In this document: in pieces, positions 1 to 5,481 of the stretch
How positions within the stretch are numbered: the stretch's first letter is position 1
Layout of the letters: each line of letters opens with the position of its first letter
NCBI GenBank assembly: GCA_016880375.1
Contig: JAEHDO010000108.1
Span: forward strand, 1-10,865
Source: Betaproteobacteria bacterium
GTDB lineage: Bacteria; Pseudomonadota; Gammaproteobacteria; Burkholderiales; Rhodocyclaceae
Length of the DNA stretch: 10,865 nucleotides
Direction of reading: 5' to 3'
Notes under the pieces: model-generated
Database searches by the model: none
Told to the model about the DNA's origin: nothing
What the model saw: only the letters and a program-made list of their open reading frames with translations
Program-made: the position numbers and the translations under genes

Positions 1-184
1 GCACGCCATGGCGCGCCGCATGCTCGCGCAGCGGCGCCTCTTCCGGCCCGCCCAGCTTGATGTCGTACGCCACGACATTCGCCACGCCACGCGCGCGCAA
101 GTCCTCGGCGAGGATGCGCCCGACCTCGCCGTAGCCGACGAGGCCGATGGTCCACTCGAGCGGGTTGGCTGGCAGGCTAGGCAT
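1..184 (-). CDS. 6PGDH-like NAD(P)-dependent oxidoreductase, N-terminal fragment (cut by window edge)
   Basis: Only the first 61 codons are in the window; the gene continues past position 1. The translation opens with a short leader and then a beta-strand and glycine-rich loop of dinucleotide-binding Rossmann type (TIGLVGYGEVGRILAEDL, about residues 12-29). An acidic residue follows at the end of the second strand (VVAYDIK). This GxGxxG pattern and spacing resemble the 6-phosphogluconate dehydrogenase / 3-hydroxyisobutyrate dehydrogenase superfamily, most like the DUF1932-type members. It does not resemble LigC, which is a GFO/IDH/MocA-type enzyme. The ATG at 184 has only a weak purine stretch (GAGCGG) upstream. 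The gene is co-directional with ligJ and ligK but is separated from ligK by 114 bp holding a strong palindromic repeat, so co-transcription is uncertain. Substrate unknown; a role in the same aromatic-acid catabolism is inferred from position only. Confidence 0.75.
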   Translation of the reverse strand, partial: MPSLPANPLEWTIGLVGYGEVGRILAEDLRARGVANVVAYDIKLGGPEEAPLREHAARHGV

Positions 185-200
185 TTCCGCTCATTACCCT

Positions 201-281
201 CTTCCCCGGCCCCTCTCCCGCGAGCGGGAGAGGGGTGCAAGCTCCCTCGCCCCGCATGCGGGGAGCGGGCTGGGGAGAGGG
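201..281. repeat. GC-rich palindromic intergenic repeat (REP/terminator-like)
   Basis: The gap between ligK and the downstream oxidoreductase gene contains two adjacent perfect dyads. The first has 12-bp arms (CCCCTCTCCCGC at 210-221, its complement at 224-235) around a 2-nt centre. The second is a 14-bp palindrome, CCCCGCATGCGGGG (250-263). Outer C-rich (201-219) and G-rich (268-281) flanks can also pair, giving a nested cruciform or hairpin. The pattern of CCCCTCTCCC and GGGGAGAGGGG blocks resembles dispersed intergenic repeats common in high-GC proteobacteria. The RNA hairpin on either strand would be very stable, but no long U-tract follows it. It could weaken transcription or stabilise the ligK mRNA 3' end; that role is inferred. 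Confidence 0.75.
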
Positions 282-298
282 GCAATAAATAACCGTCA

Positions 299-994
299 TC
301 AGTCGATGTACTTCAATCCGGCCTTGTCCAGCGCCTCGCGCATGGAATACATGTCGAGGCCCAGCTCGCCGGCCGCCAGGCGCTTGCGCTTGCCAGCCTC
401 GTTCGCCTCGCGCGCCGCGGCCGCGACGGCCGCCTGCTGCGCGATTGCCGCCGGCACCACCACCACGCCGTCGTCGTCGGCAACGACCACATCGCCGGGA
501 TTCACCAGCGCCCCGGCGCACACCACCGGGATGTTCACCGAGCCGAGCGTGGCCTTGATGGTGCCCTTGGCGCTGATGCACCTGCTCCAGACCGGGAAGC
601 CCATGGCGGTAAGGTCCTTCACGTCGCGCACGCCGGCATCGATGACGAGGCCCCGCGCGCCGCGGGCGCGGAAGCTCGTCGCCAGCAGGTCGCCGAAGAA
701 GCCGTCGGTGCACCCGGCGCTGAGGGCGGCGACGACCACGTCGCCCGGCTGCAGCTGCTCGGCGACGACGTGCATCATCCAGTTGTCGCCGGGATGCAGC
801 AGCACGGTGACGGCGGTGCCGCACAGGTGTGCGCCGGCATAGATCGGCCGCATGTGGGGCTGCATCAGGCCGACGCGGCCCATCGCCTCGTGGAGGGTGG
901 CGACGCCGTACTGCGACAGTTTGTCGACGGCGGCCCGGTCGGCGCGAACGATGTTGCGCTTGACGATGCCGAGGTTGTTCATGCTCATGCTCAT
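299..994 (-). CDS. ligK: 4-carboxy-4-hydroxy-2-oxoadipate (CHA) aldolase / oxaloacetate decarboxylase
   Basis: This is a class II, metal-dependent pyruvate aldolase of the HMG/CHA aldolase family with the RraA-like fold. It cleaves 4-carboxy-4-hydroxy-2-oxoadipate to pyruvate and oxaloacetate, the last step of protocatechuate 4,5-cleavage and of gallate degradation, in the cytosol. The family signature is visible as [20 protein letters not shown] followed by DAGVRD. The Arg-Asp pair of GVRD (119-120 counted from the third Met) matches the catalytic Arg and metal-binding Asp of the family. Length (231 aa, or 227 from the third Met) fits the usual 227-238. The start is ambiguous: in-frame ATGs at 994, 988 and 982 encode MSMSMNN. 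The upstream AAAGGGGAA is best spaced for 988, while 994 overlaps the ligJ stop as ATGA, so translation is probably coupled to ligJ. An assignment to the closely related RraA-type proteins is unlikely given the adjacent ligJ. Confidence 0.93.
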   Translation of the reverse strand: MSMSMNNLGIVKRNIVRADRAAVDKLSQYGVATLHEAMGRVGLMQPHMRPIYAGAHLCGTAVTVLLHPGDNWMMHVVAEQLQPGDVVVAALSAGCTDGFFGDLLATSFRARGARGLVIDAGVRDVKDLTAMGFPVWSRCISAKGTIKATLGSVNIPVVCAGALVNPGDVVVADDDGVVVVPAAIAQQAAVAAAAREANEAGKRKRLAAGELGLDMYSMREALDKAGLKYID

Positions 995-2031
995 TTCCCC
1001 TTTGCTTTCAGCGCCGCATCCAGGCGCGGGTAGACGCGGCGGGCGTTGCCTTCGTAGACCTTGTAGCGGTCGGCGTTGCTGAGGTTCAGGGTCGCCTCGA
1101 TGTAGCGTTTGGTATCGTCGAAGTTGTGGCCGGTCTCGGGGTCGATGCCCTTGACGGCGCCGATCATTTCCGAGGCGAAGAGGATGTTGTCCACCGGAAT
1201 CACCTTCGTCAGCAGGTCGATGCCCGGCTGGTGGTAGACGCAGGTATCGAAGAAGACGTTGTTCAGCAGGTGGTCGCGCAACAAGGGCTTCTTCAGCTCC
1301 TGCGCCAGGCCGCGGTAGCGGCCCCAGTGGTAGGGCGCGGCGCCGCCGCCGTGCGGGATGACGAACTTGAGGTCCGGGAAGTCCTTGAACAGGTCGCCCT
1401 GGATCAGCTGCATCACCGCCGTGGTGTCGGCGTTGATGTAGTGCGCGCCGGTGGTGTGGAAGCAGGCGTTGCAGGAAGTCGACACGTGGATCATCGCCGG
1501 GATGCGGTGCTCGACCATCTTCTCGTAGATCGGGTACCAGTGGCGGTCGGTCAGCGGCGGCGAGGTCCAGTGGCCGCCCGAGGGGTCGGGGTTGAGGTTG
1601 ATGCCGACGAAGCCGTAATCCCTGACGCACTTCTCCAGCTCGGGGATGCAGGTTTTCGGATCGACCCCGGGCGACTGCGGCAGCATCGCCGCGCCGATGA
1701 AGTTGTCGGGGAAGAGCTGCGAGACGCGATAGCACAGCTCGTTGCAGATCGCCGCCCAGGTGGAACTGACTTTGTAATCGCCGATGTGGTGGGCCATGAA
1801 GCTGGCGCGCGGCGAGAAGACGGTGAGGTCGGAGCCGCGCTCCTTCATTTTCTTCAGCTGGTTGGTCTCGATGGACTCGCGCAGCTCGTCGTCGCCGATC
1901 TTCAGCTCGGACGCCTTCGGCATCAGCGCCGGATCCTTGATGCCGGCGCTCAGTGCTGTAATTTGGCGGTTGCGCCACTCCTCCAGCGCCTTGGGCGCGG
2001 TGGTGTAGTGGCCGTGGCAGTCGATGATCAT
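991..2031 (-). CDS. ligJ: 4-oxalomesaconate hydratase (amidohydrolase superfamily)
   Basis: This is a zinc-dependent member of the amidohydrolase superfamily that adds water in the protocatechuate 4,5-cleavage pathway. It forms 4-carboxy-4-hydroxy-2-oxoadipate, the substrate of the next gene's product. The protein (346 aa) closely resembles Sphingobium LigJ and Comamonas PmdE as I remember them, including [17 protein letters not shown] at the N-terminus and [19 protein letters not shown] near 145-163. Probable metal ligands are His6 and His8 (DCHGH), His182 (MIHVSTS) and Glu288 (FASEMIG); PHGGG at 226-230 is also conserved. Compared with my memory of the SYK-6 enzyme there are about four extra residues near 25-30 (TALSAG). 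The ATG at 2031 has a good ribosome site (CCAGGAG, 8 nt away). The stop overlaps the ligK start, and the gene lies 23 bp after the ModA-like gene, so the three form an operon. It is unrelated to GalB, the alternative hydratase of pseudomonads. Confidence 0.95.
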   Translation of the reverse strand: MIIDCHGHYTTAPKALEEWRNRQITALSAGIKDPALMPKASELKIGDDELRESIETNQLKKMKERGSDLTVFSPRASFMAHHIGDYKVSSTWAAICNELCYRVSQLFPDNFIGAAMLPQSPGVDPKTCIPELEKCVRDYGFVGINLNPDPSGGHWTSPPLTDRHWYPIYEKMVEHRIPAMIHVSTSCNACFHTTGAHYINADTTAVMQLIQGDLFKDFPDLKFVIPHGGGAAPYHWGRYRGLAQELKKPLLRDHLLNNVFFDTCVYHQPGIDLLTKVIPVDNILFASEMIGAVKGIDPETGHNFDDTKRYIEATLNLSNADRYKVYEGNARRVYPRLDAALKAKGK

Positions 2032-2054
2032 GAATTTGACTCCTGGGATATTGA

Positions 2055-2744
2055 TTAGGCCGGGTCCATGCCGTGGCGCTGCTTGGCGTCCGCGGCGGCG
2101 GGCGAATGCATGAATTCGATCAGTGCACGCACGGCCTCGGGCTGCTCCGAGGCGGCGCAGAGGCCGGCCGAGAAGGTGGACACGATCTCGCAGCCGGGCG
2201 GCATCGGGCCGAGCACGGCGATGCCGGGCAGGTTCATCATTTCGCTCAATTGCTGGAAGCCGAGCTCGACCTCGCCCTTGGCCACCAGGTGGCCCACCGG
2301 CACGCCGGGTGGCGCCTGAACGATGCGGCCGCGGATGGCGTCGGCGAGGCCCCAGCGCTCGAACAGTTTCAGCAGCGCCGTGCCGCTCGGGCCGGTGGAG
2401 TGGCCTATCGTGCGCGCAGCCAGAACGGCGCGTTTCAGCGCTTCCTCGGACGACACATCCGGACGCGCGCTGCCAGCGCGCACTGCGATCGCCACGCCCG
2501 AGCGCACCAGGCCGGTCTTGCTGTCGGCGAGCACCTGCCCGCCGGCGATCAGCCGGTCGAGCGCATCGGCATCGAGCACCACCACGTCGAACGGTTCACC
2601 GGCCTGCACCCGCTTCGCCGCATCCACGCCGCCGACCGACTCGAAAACAGCTTCGACGCCGCTGCGCGCCCTCCAGGCGCCGGCGAGTTCGGCCAGCACC
2701 AGGCGCGTTGCCATGGAGGAAATGCCGGTGATGCGGGTTCTCAT
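2055..2744 (-). CDS. ModA-like type 2 periplasmic-binding-fold protein without signal peptide
   Basis: This 229-aa protein resembles the molybdate-binding ModA / extracellular solute-binding family. It has an N-terminal [10 protein letters not shown] strand and loop, [29 protein letters not shown] (about 37-65) in the position of the ModA 'SSG...Q(I)..GAPADVF' segment, STGPSGTAL (116-124), [22 protein letters not shown] (147-168) and a C-terminal FMHSP.A segment. There is no hydrophobic signal sequence, and the protein starts directly at the first core strand, so it should be cytosolic. No modB or modC permease or ATPase gene is nearby. It sits 57 bp after the LysR gene and 23 bp before ligJ, on the same strand, so it is very likely co-transcribed with ligJK. 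The start ATG at 2744 has GGGAG about 11 nt upstream. Similar proteins are commonly auto-annotated as 'molybdate ABC transporter substrate-binding protein'; its position argues for a role in aromatic catabolism instead. True function unknown. Confidence 0.85.
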   Translation of the reverse strand: MRTRITGISSMATRLVLAELAGAWRARSGVEAVFESVGGVDAAKRVQAGEPFDVVVLDADALDRLIAGGQVLADSKTGLVRSGVAIAVRAGSARPDVSSEEALKRAVLAARTIGHSTGPSGTALLKLFERWGLADAIRGRIVQAPPGVPVGHLVAKGEVELGFQQLSEMMNLPGIAVLGPMPPGCEIVSTFSAGLCAASEQPEAVRALIEFMHSPAAADAKQRHGMDPA

Positions 2745-2801
2745 GGGTGGCGATTCTCCCAGCCAGCCCGGCTCCCGCCAAGGCGCGGGACACGCTAGCA
2801 G

Positions 2802-3749
2802 CTATCGCGCTTTGTTATAGGAAGCGCCAGGCAGCAATGCCGGACCGGCCGCGGCCACGACCAGTTCGTGCAGCATGCGGAAGACGTGTTTCGACAACGG
2901 CGTCGCCGGCTTGTGCGCGGAAACCGCCAGGCACAGGGTGCAGGTCAGGCGCGGCTCCACCAGCGGCCTCAGGCGGAAGGCCTGGGCCGCGCCGGAAGCG
3001 GCCAGCGCAGAGGGCGTCAGCACGGCATGGCCATGCCCGGCGCGCACCAGGTCGAGGATCGACTGCACGCTGGAAACTTCGAGGGCGACGCTCAGCTTGT
3101 GGCCGGCAAGCGCGGCCTTGGCTTCAAGCAGCTTGCGGATGGCGTGGCTGCGCTCCGGCATGATGAGCGGGAAGTGCATCAATTCCTCCAGCTTCACCGT
3201 GTCCCGGAAACTGACTTTCCTGCCGGATTTGCCTGGGGCCGGGCTGACCAGCCCCAGCGGCTCCTCCAGCACCGGCGTTACCTCCAGCGCCGAATGCGGC
3301 TCCGGGTTGTGCAGCAGGCCGAGGTCGACGCGGCCGGTCGATATCCATTCCGCCAGGTGCGCCGACAGCCCCTCGACGATGGCCAGACGCGCCTTCGGCA
3401 GCGCGCGGCGGAAGCCTTCCACCAGCGGCAGGGTCAATAGCCGTCCCATGCTCGGCGGCAGGCCGACGACGATGCGCCCGGCCGGCTCGTCGCGGTTGGC
3501 CTCGATGTCCTCGCGTACGCGCGACACCAGCTGCAGGATGCCAACGCTGTGGTCGAACAGGCGCTTGCCGGCTTCCGTCAGCACCACGCCGCGGCCGTTG
3601 CGCATCAGCAGCGTGACGTGCAGGTCAGTCTCCAGCAGTCGCACCTGTCGCGACAAGGCCGGCTGGGCGATGTTGAGGATCACCGCCGCCTTGCTGAAGC
3701 TGCCCAGCTCGGCGACGGCGACGAAGTATTCGAGCTGCTTGAGGTTCAC
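2802..3749 (-). CDS. LysR-type transcriptional regulator, probable regulator of the ligJK operon
   Basis: A 315-aa LysR-family regulator. The N-terminal winged helix-turn-helix is clear: NLKQLEYFVAVAELGSFSKA, then QPALSRQVRLLE (about residues 28-40), and RNGRGVVLTEAG (about 49-60). The rest is the periplasmic-binding-like effector domain, with GRIVVGLPPSM at its start. The gene lies directly upstream of, and in the same direction as, the ModA-like/ligJ/ligK genes, so it may regulate them; LysR regulators of such operons are known (for example PmdR of Comamonas), but orthology is not established here. The GTG at 3749 is chosen because the family normally begins MNLxQLxYF. It lacks a good ribosome site. 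In-frame alternatives are an ATG at 3776 and a TTG at 3788, which would add 9 or 13 residues, and the GGGAGG lies inside the ATG version. A short palindrome covers 3757-3770 just upstream of the GTG. Confidence 0.92.
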   Translation of the reverse strand: MNLKQLEYFVAVAELGSFSKAAVILNIAQPALSRQVRLLETDLHVTLLMRNGRGVVLTEAGKRLFDHSVGILQLVSRVREDIEANRDEPAGRIVVGLPPSMGRLLTLPLVEGFRRALPKARLAIVEGLSAHLAEWISTGRVDLGLLHNPEPHSALEVTPVLEEPLGLVSPAPGKSGRKVSFRDTVKLEELMHFPLIMPERSHAIRKLLEAKAALAGHKLSVALEVSSVQSILDLVRAGHGHAVLTPSALAASGAAQAFRLRPLVEPRLTCTLCLAVSAHKPATPLSKHVFRMLHELVVAAAGPALLPGASYNKAR

Positions 3750-3756
3750 TGAAAGC

Positions 3757-3770
3757 GGCCCGGGCGGGCC
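3757..3770. repeat. Short palindrome at the 5' end of the LysR gene
   Basis: The sequence reads GGCCCG-GG-CGGGCC, a dyad with 6-bp arms. It lies 8 bp upstream of the proposed GTG start of the LysR gene and would form a tight hairpin in the leader, or would be coding if translation starts at 3776 or 3788. Any role in autoregulation or in limiting translation is inference; in GC-rich DNA such a dyad may also arise by chance. Confidence 0.3.
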
Positions 3771-3827
3771 TCCCATAACAATTCGCAATAACTAATGGTA
3801 CCAGCACCGTGCCGGGATGGGAGACCG

Positions 3828-4097
3828 TCAGAAGAAGCGGGCGATCATCGGATAAACCGTGGCGACAAGGATTGCTGCGATTGCCGCGTAAACCAGGTGA
3901 TAGAGCTCGAAGCGATAACCCGGCGCAGACAATTCCGCCCAGTGCCTTTCACAGAGGCAGGCACTGGTGGGTTGCCGCGGATGTGCGCCGACATGCCCGG
4001 GTGCCTGACAAAAATCACACGGGCCGCATGAGGTGCGGGGCGATTCCAGCGGGTGTTCCCGGTTCCACTGACTGCAGTATTCGCATTCGGCATGCAT
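3828..4097 (-). CDS. Small Cys-rich protein with C-terminal transmembrane segment (hypothetical)
   Basis: A predicted 89-aa protein that I do not recognise. The N-terminal two thirds are hydrophilic and rich in Cys and His: CEYC (5-8), then CGPCDFC (24-30), then CLCERHW (47-53). This is compatible with a small zinc-ribbon or other metal-binding knuckle. The C-terminus is one hydrophobic stretch (YHLVYAAIAAILVATVYPMIARFF), so it may be a tail-anchored membrane protein with the Cys domain in the cytosol. The ATG at 4097 lies 17 bp after the stop of the glutathione transferase gene and has no strong ribosome site. It could be translated by coupling from that gene. The stop is about 50-80 bp before the LysR gene, on the same strand. 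The frame stays open upstream into the transferase gene, but that part is low-complexity Arg/Ala sequence and is rejected. Evidence for coding is the ordered CxxC motifs plus the membrane helix. Confidence 0.6.
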   Translation of the reverse strand: MHAECEYCSQWNREHPLESPRTSCGPCDFCQAPGHVGAHPRQPTSACLCERHWAELSAPGYRFELYHLVYAAIAAILVATVYPMIARFF

Positions 4098-4114
4098 CCG
4101 AAGACCGGCCCCGG

Positions 4115-4744
4115 CTACGCTTCCCGCCTCTGCCACGACTGCACCGAAGGCCGCGCCCATTGCGTTTGCACGTAGTGCCGGAGGCTTTCCGGCACGGGGT
4201 CGCCGTTGGCGACGAGGCGGTTGAGCGTGAGGGCGAGCTCGGTGTCGGCGATGCACCAGTCGTCGAAGAGGTTCACGGCATCCTCGCCGAGCAGGCTGGC
4301 GGCGACGTGCACCAGCTTGTTGGCGGCGGCACGGCCAGCCTCGGAGAGAGGCTTCGGCGAGGGTTCGCGGAAGATCACGGTGGTCGGCCGTTCTTCACGC
4401 AGGGCCGTCAGGTCGCTGCGGAGCCAGGCCTGGATCTGGCGGGCGCGGGCGCGCTGCTGCGCGCCGGCCGGGTACAGCGGCGGGTGCGCCGGGGCGGGAA
4501 AAACGTCTTCGAGATATTCGATGATCGCCGACGATTCGGCCAGGGCGAAATCGCCGTGCACCAGCGCCGGCACCTTGCCAGTGAGCGTGAGGCGTTCGTA
4601 TCCGGCTTCGCGGTGCTGCTTGGCCGCGAGGTCTACTGTCTTCAGCGCGAAGGCCAGCCGCTTTTCCTTGAGGGCCACGAAGGCCCACATGGCATAGGGA
4701 CTGACGTAGTTGCTGTCGATGTAGAGGATGATCTGGTCTTCCAT
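4115..4744 (-). CDS. yfcF: Glutathione S-transferase, YfcF type
   Basis: A 209-aa cytosolic glutathione transferase closely resembling E. coli YfcF. The N-terminal thioredoxin-like domain (about 1-83) holds SPYAMW at 15-20, with Ser15 as the likely glutathione-activating residue. It also has the cis-proline motif KVPAL (57-61) and the glutathione-binding ESSAI (70-74). The all-helical C-terminal domain carries the strongly conserved QIQAWLRSDLTALREERPT (103-121) and NLFDDWCIADTELALTLNRL (158-177). Length matches the family. The ATG at 4744 has GGAG five bases upstream. YfcF proteins have glutathione-dependent peroxidase or transferase activity, and a role in oxidative or electrophile stress is known for the E. 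coli protein. The physiological substrate here is unknown. It may head the minus-strand series that leads to the ligJK genes, but nothing proves one transcript. Confidence 0.92.
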   Translation of the reverse strand: MEDQIILYIDSNYVSPYAMWAFVALKEKRLAFALKTVDLAAKQHREAGYERLTLTGKVPALVHGDFALAESSAIIEYLEDVFPAPAHPPLYPAGAQQRARARQIQAWLRSDLTALREERPTTVIFREPSPKPLSEAGRAAANKLVHVAASLLGEDAVNLFDDWCIADTELALTLNRLVANGDPVPESLRHYVQTQWARPSVQSWQRREA

Positions 4745-4768
4745 GGTGTCTCCGGTTCCGCTGCGAAT

Positions 4769-4780
4769 GCCGCATGCGGC
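4769..4780. repeat. Perfect 12-bp palindrome in the yfcF leader
   Basis: GCCGCATGCGGC is a perfect palindrome about 25 bp upstream of the yfcF start, in the divergent region. Its core CCGCATGCGG also occurs in the intergenic repeat at 250-263. It could be an operator or a hairpin in the yfcF mRNA leader; neither is demonstrated. Confidence 0.35.
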
Positions 4781-4798
4781 TGAAAAATGAAATCTGCA

Positions 4799-4827
4799 TT
4801 GACGGGGGTACGGCGGGATAGGATACT
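4799..4827 (+). promoter_or_regulatory. Candidate sigma70 promoter for the 4945 gene
   Basis: TTGACG (4799-4804) matches five of six bases of the -35 consensus. After a 17-bp spacer comes GATACT (4822-4827), which matches four of six of the -10 consensus. Transcription would start near 4834, leaving a leader of about 110 nt before the ATG at 4945. The spacing is ideal and the region is non-coding, but the promoter is predicted by eye only. Confidence 0.45.
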
Positions 4828-4944
4828 TCCGATCGCGCCAAAGAGCACATGGCTCCCTGTTTGGTGACTAGGCACAAGAAGCGCGGCCGATCCAGCGGAC
4901 CCGCCCGGATTTTATCCATTCCTATTCACAAGGAGAGCATTGCT

Positions 4945-5457
4945 ATGAGCATCAAGATGGCCACGTGGCTGAACGGCAACGGCGCGCAACCGGAGCAGGT
5001 CCCTTACTCGCAGCGGCGCATGGCCGGCTCCGGCCTGTTCGGCGGCGCCGACCGGACCCAGAACTGGTTCCACTTCCCCATCACCACCCCCGTGATTGTC
5101 GAGGACAAGCGCTTGCAGCTGACGCGCGTCTTCGTCCATTACCGGCTGCGTTACTGCAACCTGCGCGACTTGCATGTTTACGATGGACGCTTCAGGGTGA
5201 CCGATTTCCCGGTCGCCATTGCGCCGCAGGTCCACGCCATCAACGGCCAACTGCTGCCTCCAGCCGATCACGCCCCCGACGATTTCATCGAAGGGACGAC
5301 GATGTTCACTCTCGCCAGCCCCACGGAAATCAAGCAGGGGCTTGGCATTTCGGTGCACGCCTCTTTCAATTCGGAGATCATCGACGGCTCCGGCGTTCCC
5401 AACCTGAGGCATCTGGGCTCGGTCGAGTTCTACTCCGCCGGCGCGGACTGGACATGA
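4945..5457 (+). CDS. Hypothetical protein, 170 aa (possibly DUF6623-like)
   Basis: A well-supported gene of uncertain family. The ATG at 4945 has a strong ribosome site (AAGGAG, nine bases away); an in-frame ATG at 4849 is not needed and lacks such a site. The 170-aa product has no signal peptide or membrane helix. It begins MSIKMATWLNGNGAQPEQ and then has NWFHFPITTPVIVEDKRLQL (about 43-62), VFVHYRLRYCNLRDLHVYDG and a C-terminal GLGISVHASF...GVPNLRHLGSVEFYSAGADW. The alternating hydrophobic pattern suggests a beta-rich, sandwich-like fold. The 'WLxGN ... NWFHFPI.TPV ... VHVYDG ... GLGISV' layout recalls proteins annotated DUF6623, but I give this from memory only. It stands alone, divergent from yfcF and convergent with fadD (24 bp between stops, no clear terminator). 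Function unknown. Confidence 0.85.
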   Translation: MSIKMATWLNGNGAQPEQVPYSQRRMAGSGLFGGADRTQNWFHFPITTPVIVEDKRLQLTRVFVHYRLRYCNLRDLHVYDGRFRVTDFPVAIAPQVHAINGQLLPPADHAPDDFIEGTTMFTLASPTEIKQGLGISVHASFNSEIIDGSGVPNLRHLGSVEFYSAGADWT

Positions 5458-5481
5458 GGGAAAGGCCGGCCCACCGCGAGT

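Noticed and set aside
995..1978. Upstream extension of the ligK frame through ligJ
   Set aside because: The extra sequence is low-complexity Arg/Pro/Ala reading of ligJ in another frame; ligK family length fits a start near 982-994.
1126..2058. Long plus-strand open frame antisense to ligJ (310 aa)
   Set aside because: It is the mirror frame of a certain gene in GC-rich DNA; the translation is Val/Asp/Arg-rich with no recognisable domain.
2773..2790. TCCCGC...GCGGGA hairpin between the LysR and ModA-like genes as a terminator
   Set aside because: Only a 6-bp stem with no following T-tract on the minus strand, and the spacing favours continued transcription.
4098..4256. N-terminal extension of the small Cys-rich protein into yfcF
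   Set aside because: The added residues are Arg/Ala/Pro-rich and overlap the conserved C-terminus of the transferase in another frame.
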